A program made the translations under genes and the position numbers. The notes below the pieces were generated by a model. That model made no database searches. It saw only the letters and a program-made list of their open reading frames with translations, and was not told the origin of the DNA. A DNA stretch of 14,279 nt from Candidatus Paracaedibacteraceae bacterium UBA6184. Its GTDB lineage: Bacteria; Pseudomonadota; Alphaproteobacteria; UBA6184. Position 1 is the first letter of the stretch. Every line of letters starts with the position of its first letter. Positions 6,959 through 14,250 of the stretch are shown here, one piece after another. Where the stretch lies: assembly GCA_002422845.1 (NCBI GenBank), contig DITM01000026.1, positions 1 to 14,279 on the forward strand, in the 5' to 3' direction.

Positions 6959-6987
6959 ATACTAATCTGCAAAAACGAGACTGACAA
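6959..6987 (-). promoter_or_regulatory. Probable sigma-70 promoter for the small paralogous pair
   Basis: On the minus strand TTGTCA (6987-6982) and TAGTAT (6964-6959) are separated by exactly 17 bases. This places the transcription start about 25 bases before the ATG at 6926. The -35 matches the consensus at five of six positions and the -10 at four of six. The site lies immediately beyond the alaS terminator, which supports an independent transcription unit. Confidence 0.5.
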
Positions 6988-7014
6988 ACCTTTTTTTCGC
7001 AAAATTGCATCAAT

Positions 7015-7034
7015 AAAAAAGGCTCCGAAGAGCC
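7015..7034 (-). terminator. Rho-independent terminator of the cckA-recA-alaS operon
   Basis: On the minus strand, 6 bases after the alaS stop, GGCTC-TTCG-GAGCC forms a 5-bp stem closed by the very stable UUCG tetraloop, directly followed by six T residues (7020-7015). This is a textbook intrinsic terminator in the right place and orientation. Confidence 0.9.
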
Positions 7035-7040
7035 CTCATT

Positions 7041-9671
7041 TTAAAGTTTTGATACAATCGCTATCGCATCATCAATCTTGGACGGATCGCTTCCTCCAGC
7101 TTGAGCAAAATCGGGGCGACCGCCCCCACCTTTGCCACCCAGAACGACTGACAATTCTCGCGCAACAGCAACAGCGTCATAGATCGTTGTTTTATCTTGG
7201 GTCACCGATACAATGATCGAAACCTTATCTGCCTCCTTACCAAAAACAACCACAACACCAGACTGTATCTGTGTCTTCAGCTCGTCACTAATCGAACGAA
7301 GGTCGGATACATTTGTGTGATCAACAACCTGAATTGCAAGGGATCCGCCATTCTTCAACAAACGTATGTCTGCTTTTGCGGACGCCCCTGAGGATGCCTT
7401 TGACTTTAGATCTTTTTCAAGCTGTTTAATTTTTTGAGAAAGCCCATCTACTTTGTCAAACAATGCTGCGGGACCACACTTTAAGTACTCAGAAAGAGCT
7501 CTCAAAACAGCCTCTTCATCACGAATGAATTTTTCTGCCTCCACCCCAACAACGGCCTCGATACGACGAACACCGGACGCCACACTGGATTCAGAAACAA
7601 TCTTAAATGAACCGATATCTCCAGTTGCAGAAACGTGGGTACCCCCGCATAACTCTGTAGAGTATGCCCGCTTTTCACCTTCATCAAATCCCATGGAAAC
7701 GACGCGAACGCTTTCACCATATTTTTCACCAAACAAGGCCATCGCCCCTTCAGATTTAGCAATTTCTGGGGTGGTTACACGCGTTTGAACAGCTTTATTT
7801 TGACGGATATAATGATTGACCGCGTCTTCAATTTTTTGCAACTCCTCCCGCACAACAGCTTTCATGTGGCTGAAATCAAATCGCAGGCGATCGGCGGCAA
7901 CCAACGATCCTTTTTGCATAACGTGACTACCTAATATCAGCTGTAACGCCTTGTGTAATAAGTGGGTTGCTGAATGATGTGCTCGCAAATTAAGACGGTG
8001 TTGATTATCCACCTTTAAATGAACCGCATCGCCAACCTTGAACTCACCCTTCGTTACCTGACCAAAATGCACAAACAAACCGTTCGCCCGTTTTTGCGTG
8101 TCGGTAACTTTCAGCTCTGCATTGCCAGAAGCAATTACACCCACATCACCCATCTGTCCGCCAGACTCCGCATAAAATGGGGTTTGGTTGCACACAAATG
8201 CAACGCTACTTCCTGTTTTTGCGATCTCAACAGACTTGCTGTCTTGAACAATCCCCTGCAGCTGTCCTTCTGCATCTGTAACCATGTATCCTAAAAATTC
8301 CGATGCACCAGTTGCTTGCTGAACATCAAACCAAATGGGGTCAACCTTTGAATCACCAGACCCCACCCAACTAGATCGGGCAAGCTCTTTTTGTTTTTCC
8401 ATTTCGCTACTAAAGGCCTCGACGTCCACTGACTTGCCTTCGCCGCGCATAATATCTTGTGTAAGATCTAATGGAAAACCATAGGTATCGTATAATTTAA
8501 ATGCGACACCCCCAGACAATGCGCCGCCGGCAGATACGCCCAAAGATTCTTCAGTCAAGATGCTCATGCCGCGATCAAGCGTACGTTGAAAACGCTCTTC
8601 TTCTAGTCGTAACGTTTCTGTGATAATGGGTTGAGCGCGAACCAAATCTGGGTATGCCTCGCCCATTGCCTTTGCTAAAACTGGAACCATTTGATGCATC
8701 AACAGATCTTTGTACCCAAGCTTATGCACCTGACGCATCGCGCGACGCATAATGCGACGCAACACATATCCGCGCCCCTCATTAGATGGCAAAACTCCAT
8801 CGGCAATCAAAAAACAGCTGGATCGCAAGTGATCGGCAATGACACGATGCGCAGCAATTAAGTTAGGATCTTCATTCTGAGTAATCGCTTTAGACGTATT
8901 GATAATTTCCTGAAACAGATCAATATCATAGTTATTGTGTTTACCCTGCATTACAGCCGTGATGCGCTCCAACCCCATGCCCGTATCAATCGATGGCTTT
9001 GGCAAAGGAATCATTTTTGTTGAACCATCGGCTTGTTTTAGCTGTTCAAACTGCATAAAGACCAAGTTCCAGATTTCGATGAATCGATCGCCATCTTGAT
9101 CGGCGCTGCCGGGAGGCCCACCCCAAATACCCTCGCCATGGTCATAGAAAATTTCCGTGCAAGGACCACACGGACCCGTATCGCCCATCGCCCAAAAGTT
9201 ATCTTTTGTTGCGATACGAATGATTTTGTCATCACCAAAACCAGCGATCTTTTTCCACAAGGCTACAGCTTCTTCGTCTTCGTGATAAACCGTCACCAAT
9301 AATTTTTCGGGACTTAATCCGTATTCTTTTGTGATTAACGTCCACGCATGGTGAATCGCTTCTTCCTTGAAATAATTACCAAACGAAAAGTTACCCAGCA
9401 TTTCAAAGAATGTATGATGGCGCGCCGTATACCCCACATTTTCAAGATCATTATGTTTTCCACCTGCGCGAATACATTTCTGACTGGTTGCTGCTCTTGG
9501 ATACGGCGGCACATCTGCTCCCGTAAAATAGTCTTTAAACTGAACCATCCCGGCATTTGTAAACAATAGCGTTGGGTCGTTTTGTGGAACCAACGGACTT
9601 GATTCAACCACCTGGTGTTCGTTTTTCTTAAAATAATCTAGAAACACCCTTCGAATATCAGCGGCCTTCAT
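7041..9671 (-). CDS. alaS: Alanyl-tRNA synthetase (AlaRS)
   Basis: The 876-residue product has the standard AlaRS length and is complete. The N-terminus (RRVFLDYFKKNEHQVVESSP) and the class II catalytic core are typical, including FTNAGMVQFKDYF and RAATSQKCIRAGGKHNDLENVG with its GKHNDLE block. The editing domain carries the zinc-binding pair HSATH (His566, His570) and CGGTH (Cys675, His679). The C-terminal DHHA1/C-Ala region ends with GGKGGGGRPDFAQAGG. The enzyme charges tRNA-Ala and clears mischarged Ser or Gly. The ATG at 9671 has AAGGAG about 9 bases upstream, and recA ends 16 bases before it, so alaS is the last gene of the cckA-recA-alaS operon, closed by the terminator at 7015-7034. 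Confidence 0.98.
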   Translation of the reverse strand: MKAADIRRVFLDYFKKNEHQVVESSPLVPQNDPTLLFTNAGMVQFKDYFTGADVPPYPRAATSQKCIRAGGKHNDLENVGYTARHHTFFEMLGNFSFGNYFKEEAIHHAWTLITKEYGLSPEKLLVTVYHEDEEAVALWKKIAGFGDDKIIRIATKDNFWAMGDTGPCGPCTEIFYDHGEGIWGGPPGSADQDGDRFIEIWNLVFMQFEQLKQADGSTKMIPLPKPSIDTGMGLERITAVMQGKHNNYDIDLFQEIINTSKAITQNEDPNLIAAHRVIADHLRSSCFLIADGVLPSNEGRGYVLRRIMRRAMRQVHKLGYKDLLMHQMVPVLAKAMGEAYPDLVRAQPIITETLRLEEERFQRTLDRGMSILTEESLGVSAGGALSGGVAFKLYDTYGFPLDLTQDIMRGEGKSVDVEAFSSEMEKQKELARSSWVGSGDSKVDPIWFDVQQATGASEFLGYMVTDAEGQLQGIVQDSKSVEIAKTGSSVAFVCNQTPFYAESGGQMGDVGVIASGNAELKVTDTQKRANGLFVHFGQVTKGEFKVGDAVHLKVDNQHRLNLRAHHSATHLLHKALQLILGSHVMQKGSLVAADRLRFDFSHMKAVVREELQKIEDAVNHYIRQNKAVQTRVTTPEIAKSEGAMALFGEKYGESVRVVSMGFDEGEKRAYSTELCGGTHVSATGDIGSFKIVSESSVASGVRRIEAVVGVEAEKFIRDEEAVLRALSEYLKCGPAALFDKVDGLSQKIKQLEKDLKSKASSGASAKADIRLLKNGGSLAIQVVDHTNVSDLRSISDELKTQIQSGVVVVFGKEADKVSIIVSVTQDKTTIYDAVAVARELSVVLGGKGGGGRPDFAQAGGSDPSKIDDAIAIVSKL

Positions 9672-9687
9672 ACATACTCTCCTTTTA

Positions 9688-10725
9688 TTACTCTTCTATT
9701 CCGTCGTCGCTATCTTCTTCAGCTGGACCCGCCAATTGATTGGCAACCAACCCTGCGTTTGCGCGAATTGCAGTCTCTACCTCTGCTGCAATAGCGGGGT
9801 TTTGTTTGAAATACTCTTTAACGTTTTCGCGACCCTGGCCAATACGATTGTCACCATATGAATACCAAGATCCGGACTTTTCAATGACACCAATCTTTGA
9901 CCCAAGATCCACCAATTCGCCTTCTTTACTAATGCCCGCACCATACATGATGTCGAAATCAACAACCTTAAAAGGGGGAGAAACCTTGTTCTTCACAACC
10001 TTTACGCGTGTCTGGTTTCCAACGATATCTTCTTTGTCTTTGATCGCACCAATGCGACGAATGTCTAAGCGAACAGATGCATAGAATTTTAATGCGTTTC
10101 CGCCTGTTGTCGTTTCTGGGTTACCAAACATAACGCCAATCTTTTGACGAATTTGGTTGATAAAGATAACCATACAATTTGATCGTGAGATTGAACCCGT
10201 TAGTTTACGCAAGGCTTGGCTCATTAAACGTGCCTGCAATCCCATGTGAGAATCGCCCATTTCACCTTCTAACTCTGCACGGGGAACCAACGCAGCAACG
10301 CTGTCCACAACCACAACATCAACACCACCAGAACGAACCAGAGTATCGGCAATTTCTAACGCTTGTTCGCCGGCGTCTGGCTGAGACACCAACAAGCTAT
10401 CAATGTTTACACCCAACTTTTTTGCATACACAGGATCTAGTGCGTGTTCCGCATCAATAAAGGCACACACACCACCCTTTTTCTGGGCTTCGGCAATTAC
10501 ATGTAATGTAAGGGTTGTTTTACCAGAACTTTCAGGTCCGTAAATTTCTATGACACGACCGCAGGGCAATCCACCAATTCCCAAGGCCAAATCTAGCCCT
10601 AGCGATCCCGTTGATATTGCCTCAATATTTAAAGTCTCGTTTTGCCCCATACGCATAATGGATCCCTTACCAAACGCGCGTTCGATTTGGCTGAGAGCAG
10701 CCTCTAGTGCCTTTTGTTTGTCCAT
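9688..10725 (-). CDS. recA: RecA recombinase
   Basis: The 345-residue protein is a complete RecA. Walker A GPESSGKT is at 63-70, the catalytic glutamate is Glu93 in DAEHALD, and Walker B VVVVDS is at 137-142. The L2 DNA-binding loop lies around 190-210 (NQIRQKIGVMFGNPETTTGG), and the tail ends acidic, EEDSDDGIEE. It forms ATP-dependent filaments on single-stranded DNA for strand exchange and stimulates LexA cleavage in organisms that have it. The start ATG at 10725 has AAGGACA upstream within a 24-base gap after cckA. No alphaproteobacterial SOS box (GTTC-N7-GTTC) or enterobacterial LexA box is visible in that gap or in the last ~100 bases of cckA. Transcription from the cckA promoter is therefore likely. 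Confidence 0.98.
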   Translation of the reverse strand: MDKQKALEAALSQIERAFGKGSIMRMGQNETLNIEAISTGSLGLDLALGIGGLPCGRVIEIYGPESSGKTTLTLHVIAEAQKKGGVCAFIDAEHALDPVYAKKLGVNIDSLLVSQPDAGEQALEIADTLVRSGGVDVVVVDSVAALVPRAELEGEMGDSHMGLQARLMSQALRKLTGSISRSNCMVIFINQIRQKIGVMFGNPETTTGGNALKFYASVRLDIRRIGAIKDKEDIVGNQTRVKVVKNKVSPPFKVVDFDIMYGAGISKEGELVDLGSKIGVIEKSGSWYSYGDNRIGQGRENVKEYFKQNPAIAAEVETAIRANAGLVANQLAGPAEEDSDDGIEE

Positions 10726-10749
10726 AATCTGTCCTTGTGTGAAAAAAGT

Positions 10750-13101
10750 TTAGTTTAAAATATCTTTAACCTTTAATGCCAAATCTTTCAAGTTAAATGG
10801 CTTTGGCAAGAAATGTATATTCTCTTCGTTGTTTAATTTCTTACGGAAAGAATCTTCTGCATATCCCGAAATAAATACCACTTTTACAGAGGGCATAAAT
10901 TGTCGAATCTCATTAATCATCTGGGGGCCACCCATTCCCGGCATAACAACATCCGTAATAATTAGGTCGATTTCAATATTGTCTTGCTTGGCCAGCTGAA
11001 CAGCTTCAATCCCATTGCTGGCCTCTATGACCTCATACCCCTTGTCTTTTAAGGCGCGCGCAGCAAACATTCGGACGGCATCCTCATCTTCTACCAACAG
11101 AATATGTGCGGTTCCAGTAAGGTCGCTTAAATGACGATCCTCTTGTACAATCACTTCTTCTTGTTCTTTCTGAACGTGCCTTGGCAGGAAAATTCTAAAG
11201 TTTGTACCCTTGCCAACAACACTGTCCACAAAGATAAACCCGCCCGTTTGCTTTACGATACCATACACGGTAGACAACCCTAAGCCCGTGCCAGACCCCA
11301 CTGCTTTTGTAGAAAAGAACGGCTCAAAAATACGATCAATAATATCCATGGAAATGCCACACCCCGTATCTTCGATTTCAATCAACACATACTCTCCCGG
11401 GGGCATGCTGTCATGATTCTGAGCAAATGTTTTTTTGTTAGCATGGTTCGACGTTGTAATTTTTAACGTTCCGCTGTTTTCCATAGCGTCCCGCGCATTT
11501 ACCGCCAGGTTAATAACCACTTGTTCAAATTGACCTTTATCAACTTTAATAAACCACAAATCACGGGCATGCTTAACCTTTAGCTCAATCGCAGGCCCAA
11601 GAAGTCGCCTCAGCAGCGCCGAAAGCTCTGACAAAGCATCCGTAATATTAATCACCTTGGGTTGCAATGATTGCTGACGAGAGAATGCCAGCAACTGTCG
11701 CACCAATCCCGCGGCGCGATTCGCATTTTGCTTAATCTGCATAATGTCAGAAAAGGATTGCTCTGCGGGCGAGTGCCTCTGTAACAACAAATCACAAAAC
11801 CCAATCATAGCAGTTAGAAGATTGTTAAAGTCGTGAGCAACGCCCCCCGCCAATTGTCCAACCGCCTGCATCCGCTGAGAGTGAACGAACTGAATTTCCA
11901 TTTTCTTTTGTTCCGATGTGCTTAAAAAATGAACAATAGCACCGATGACCCTATCCTCTTCCCTCAGGGGGCTAATATACGCAGCCAGGTCATCATTTTT
12001 AGTCCCCTTAAAAGAGATCTCTATCGGCTTTTGTGTGGGCTCTTTATCAAAAGCTTTTTGTAAGGCTTCCAATACTGTTTTCTTACATGCAAAATTTAAA
12101 AACCCATCCAGATTGCGACCAATTAAATCCGAAGAGTGCTTTTGAATCATATGAGAAAACCGTTGGTTTACCGCCAAGATATTGCGCTTTTCATCTACCA
12201 ACAAAATCCCCGCAGGGGCATCATCAAATACGCTTTTAAAGTTTTGCCCCTCTAGATTAATCGACTGACGATTGCGCTTGCTTTTAAAGACCATCGAACA
12301 TGTTACATAATCATCTCCGACTTTGATAAAGCGCTGAAAAACCCGATAAAACTGCTTGTTCACCGAAAAATAATGTTCATAGGTTTTTTTGGGATTAATG
12401 CTTTCAAAAGATGGGAAAAAGGCTCTGCGATCGTCCGCAACATCAAGCACCCGAAACAGATTGCTTTTTTTTGCTGACGGACGAGCGAACCACTCCGAAG
12501 CCACATGGTTGATATATATAAAGTCTCCCGAAGAATTAATAGAAAAAACCCCAATCGGAGCCTTATCTAAAAACCCGCGCATATCATCACGAGTCGCGCG
12601 ATCCAACATTCCAGAAACATCGCCAACTGAAAATGCGATATATCCGCGATGGTTAGTCAGCGCTGAGGCGGTTAATCGATAAGAAAGCTTATCGCCCTTT
12701 GCGCCCTTAAGATCTATAATTTCTTGCGCGGCACTTCCGATGCGAACCCGACGCGTTACATCAAGAAACGTGTGCATGATATTGTTTCTGACTAAATTTT
12801 CATGAAAAAATATCTCATAGGGCTTGTTCTTAAAAACCAGCTTGTTTTGTCCGTTTACAACAAACATTCCATGAGGGGTGGCGTTTACGCTATCCAGAAC
12901 CAACGAATACTGCTCAGCCAAAGATGCGTAACGCAACAAAATCCGAGAAAGCAGCGCGATCAAACACCCTGCAGCCACAACAAATAAGAGACAAAACACA
13001 ACAGAAGCCTCGGCCCACAACAAAAGGGATAGGGATCCTCCCGCAACAAGCAGGGTGGTTAACAGGGTCCAGACAACCAAACTACGAAACTCTTTTAACA
13101 T
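10750..13101 (-). CDS. cckA: CckA-type hybrid sensor histidine kinase/phosphatase of the cell-cycle phosphorelay
   Basis: The 783-residue protein has two membrane helices at about 8-29 and 33-54. Three PAS-like regions follow: about 66-180 (HGMFVVNG), 180-285 (APIGVFSINSSGDFIYIN) and 290-405 (APAGILLVDEKRNILAVN). The HisKA domain has VAHDFNNLLTAMIGF with phospho-accepting His423. The HATPase has an N-box NLAVNARDAME near 530, DTGCGI near 583 and GTGLGLSTVYG near 604. The C-terminal receiver domain (about 665-783) has DVVMPGMGG with Asp717 and a late FISGYAE plus LPKPF. CckA passes phosphate through ChpT to CtrA and CpdR in alphaproteobacteria. It is longer than the Caulobacter protein (about 690 residues), apparently through a third PAS unit. 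The start at 13101 has an in-frame stop just upstream but only a weak A-rich ribosome binding site. recA follows 24 bases downstream. Confidence 0.93.
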   Translation of the reverse strand: MLKEFRSLVVWTLLTTLLVAGGSLSLLLWAEASVVFCLLFVVAAGCLIALLSRILLRYASLAEQYSLVLDSVNATPHGMFVVNGQNKLVFKNKPYEIFFHENLVRNNIMHTFLDVTRRVRIGSAAQEIIDLKGAKGDKLSYRLTASALTNHRGYIAFSVGDVSGMLDRATRDDMRGFLDKAPIGVFSINSSGDFIYINHVASEWFARPSAKKSNLFRVLDVADDRRAFFPSFESINPKKTYEHYFSVNKQFYRVFQRFIKVGDDYVTCSMVFKSKRNRQSINLEGQNFKSVFDDAPAGILLVDEKRNILAVNQRFSHMIQKHSSDLIGRNLDGFLNFACKKTVLEALQKAFDKEPTQKPIEISFKGTKNDDLAAYISPLREEDRVIGAIVHFLSTSEQKKMEIQFVHSQRMQAVGQLAGGVAHDFNNLLTAMIGFCDLLLQRHSPAEQSFSDIMQIKQNANRAAGLVRQLLAFSRQQSLQPKVINITDALSELSALLRRLLGPAIELKVKHARDLWFIKVDKGQFEQVVINLAVNARDAMENSGTLKITTSNHANKKTFAQNHDSMPPGEYVLIEIEDTGCGISMDIIDRIFEPFFSTKAVGSGTGLGLSTVYGIVKQTGGFIFVDSVVGKGTNFRIFLPRHVQKEQEEVIVQEDRHLSDLTGTAHILLVEDEDAVRMFAARALKDKGYEVIEASNGIEAVQLAKQDNIEIDLIITDVVMPGMGGPQMINEIRQFMPSVKVVFISGYAEDSFRKKLNNEENIHFLPKPFNLKDLALKVKDILN

Positions 13102-13169
13102 TTTTTTATCTTTTTATTAAGATACTGGCAATTTTCCGCAAAATCTGCAACAAATATCCTACCCCTCCC

Positions 13170-13197
13170 TTGATTTTTTATAAATTCTCCCTAAATA
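13170..13197 (+). promoter_or_regulatory. Probable sigma-70 promoter of the 77-codon orphan gene
   Basis: TTGATT (13170-13175) and TAAATA (13192-13197) are 16 bases apart on the plus strand, about 27 bases before the start codon at 13224. A start of transcription near 13204 would leave a short leader containing the AGGGAG ribosome binding site. The same 122-base gap must also contain the divergent cckA promoter, for which I see only weak candidates. Confidence 0.45.
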
Positions 13198-13223
13198 ACC
13201 GAAAGAATTAAGGGAGACGCACC

Positions 13224-13457
13224 ATGACAAAGACAATCAGAGACATATTGGACACAAAGACAGGTGTAATTAATATTGATGGACATTGGCCAACGCTGCG
13301 CCAAAAGCAATACTACACCGCAATGTGTGAATTGAAACAAGAACTAGAAGTATTAGAAAGCCTGCCCAACATCGCAGACTCTCTAAAAACAAAAGTAAGC
13401 CGTTCACTAGAAAAAATTACGGGGCTTATAAACAAGCTATCGAAAAAATTAAACTAA
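13224..13457 (+). CDS. Orphan 77-residue helical protein, function unknown
   Basis: I do not recognise a family. The product starts MTKTIRDILDTKTGVINIDG, then has an aromatic patch (HWPTLRQKQYYTAM). From about 37 to the end it is a continuous basic/acidic helix with leucine/isoleucine heptad character (LKQELEVLESL, then LEKITGLINKLSKKL), consistent with a coiled coil or a small DNA- or partner-binding helical protein. No signal peptide or membrane segment is visible. A strong AGGGAG site lies 7 bases before the ATG and a plausible promoter sits further upstream, so it looks genuinely expressed. It diverges from cckA; whether it is functionally linked to CckA signalling is unknown. No T-rich terminator follows it, but a GC-rich fold begins 22 bases after the stop. 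Confidence 0.7.
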   Translation: MTKTIRDILDTKTGVINIDGHWPTLRQKQYYTAMCELKQELEVLESLPNIADSLKTKVSRSLEKITGLINKLSKKLN

Positions 13458-13478
13458 CTTTATTGAAAGCAAGTGATG

Positions 13479-13520
13479 CTCGGGGTTTAGCAAACGTCGC
13501 CGCAGCCTATGCGCCCCGAG
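13479..13520. other. Potential three-way-junction fold downstream of the orphan gene
   Basis: An outer stem CTCGGGG (13479-13485) / CCCCGAG (13514-13520) encloses two small hairpins: GTTT-AGC-AAAC (13485-13495) and CGCA-GCCTA-TGCG (13501-13513). All stems are perfect, with one G shared between alternatives. No T-run follows on the plus strand, so it is not a standard terminator. It could be the structured 3' end of the 77-codon gene's mRNA, an RNA element or a recombination site. I do not recognise a family. Confidence 0.4.
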
Positions 13521-13799
13521 ACAGCCTATAAAGAATATACGAGTGCGAGCGCTATTGAGCCGCCGATTAATCCTGAGTAAAAACCCCACCCCATTCATCA
13601 TTTGTTAAAGATTATCTGATACACCTATAGATGGACGGATTAAAGTAAACTCAGATACCACTTCACGGTGGTTGCATCTGATACGCAAGACCGATTCTGG
13701 ATATTGAAGCAGCACAGCGTTGTGCGAAAGCAAGGATGATCCCTGCCACCCTAAAGTTAGATTCGATATGATCTGACATGGAGTATAAAGCCCCCAATC
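13521..13799. other. Non-coding stretch between the junction fold and the inverted-repeat element
   Basis: I see no RNA gene or protein gene here. A minus-strand frame of 104 codons (13605-13919) runs through it, but it lacks recognisable domains and a ribosome binding site and starts inside the inverted-repeat arm. A short partial match to that arm, GGTTGCATC, occurs at 13670-13678. The sequence ATCTGATAC appears twice (near 13615 and 13676). Confidence 0.3.
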
Positions 13800-13804
13800 T
13801 AATT

Positions 13805-13925
13805 TAATGGATGCAACGGCACGTTGCCGTTGTGGTGGCAGGGGAAGGACACGCTCTGAGAAATTGTTGTTGGGAGGCCCCCATCGGGGCACATGGCGCG
13901 GGGCAACCTGCGGTTGCATCCATTA
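13805..13925. repeat. REPIN/BIME-like inverted repeat element, two hairpin-forming arms
   Basis: Two 24-base arms in inverted orientation, 13805-13828 and 13902-13925, share 22 of 24 positions and begin with TAATGGATGCAAC. Each arm is itself a hairpin. The left arm is GCAACG-GCA-CGTTGC (13813-13827). The right arm read on the minus strand is GCAACC-GCA-GGTTGC. The only two differences between the arms are a compensatory G-C to C-G swap that keeps the sixth stem pair. Extending outward, 16 of 18 bases match (13800-13817 against 13913-13930). A third hairpin GCCCC-CATC-GGGGC (13877-13890) lies between the arms. Two inverted palindromes in about 120 bases is the architecture of REP doublets mobilised by RAYT-type transposases; a MITE is the alternative. 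No transposase gene is present here. Confidence 0.6.
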
Positions 13926-13930
13926 GCTTA

Positions 13931-14017
13931 TCTCCGATACGCCCCGACACATTTTATAAAAGGAACTGAACTTCAATAGCGACACATCAAAAAATTCAAA
14001 ACAAAGTTAAAATATAA
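13931..14017. other. AT-rich stretch upstream of a strong promoter
   Basis: No coding sequence is visible. The last 30 bases before the promoter at 14018 are A-rich runs resembling an UP element. CGCCCCGA followed by CA and a TATAAA stretch (from 13940) loosely repeats a motif starting at 13512 near the junction fold. Confidence 0.3.
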
Positions 14018-14045
14018 TTGACACTTCAAAATCACTTTGTATACT
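14018..14045 (+). promoter_or_regulatory. Strong sigma-70 promoter with consensus -35
   Basis: A perfect TTGACA (14018-14023) and TATACT (14040-14045, five of six consensus positions) are 16 bases apart, preceded by A-rich sequence that may act as an UP element. This is the best promoter match in the window. No start codon or ribosome binding site follows; instead a terminator hairpin begins about 15 bases after the expected transcription start. Confidence 0.65.
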
Positions 14046-14051
14046 AATAAC

Positions 14052-14097
14052 TAGAATTGCTAAAAGGCTATCCACTGTTTGGTGGGTAGCTTTTTTT
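14052..14097 (+). ncRNA. Candidate minimal small RNA (promoter-to-terminator unit of about 46 nt)
   Basis: Transcription from the promoter at 14018-14045 should start near 14052 and stop in the T-run ending at 14097. The transcript would be a short single-stranded leader plus one stable hairpin. No open frame fits. It could be a standalone small RNA, an attenuator whose downstream target lies beyond the window, or a decayed remnant. The family is unknown and expression is unproven. Confidence 0.35.
14067..14097 (+). terminator. Strong Rho-independent terminator
   Basis: GCTATCCAC (14067-14075) pairs with GTGGGTAGC (14082-14090) over 9 bp with a single T-G wobble, around a TGTTTG loop, and is followed by seven T residues (14091-14097). 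The orientation is plus strand. Confidence 0.85.
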
Positions 14098-14250
14098 CGT
14101 TCTATGTCTTTGAATCTTTCCTCCAAAGGATCCCAACCCGGATCCATGACGAGCTTTGGTTGAAAACTTTAAAGACACGCCGAGATCGTCATCCCCTGAA
14201 TCAGAGCCGACGGGCTCTTAAAACCCCGACTTGCTAAAAAGTCCGCCTTC
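14098..14250. other. Non-coding stretch with a 6-bp hairpin between two terminators
   Basis: No gene is visible. AGAGCC-GACG-GGCTCT (14203-14218) is a perfect 6-bp hairpin without a T-run. GGATCC occurs twice 11 bases apart (14128-14146). Bases around 14175-14204 resemble, inverted, the first 40 bases of the window, including the shared 11-mer CATCCCCTGAA. Confidence 0.3.

Noticed and set aside
13605..13919. A 104-codon minus-strand frame across the structured right-hand region
   Set aside because: It starts inside the inverted-repeat arm, has no ribosome binding site or recognisable domain, and its N-terminal third is the translation of hairpin-forming DNA. I treat it as spurious.
14190..14230. 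Split copy of a GTCATCCCC...CCCCGACTTG dispersed repeat
   Set aside because: The two halves are short and interrupted by an unrelated hairpin, so the resemblance to known dispersed repeats is too weak to claim.
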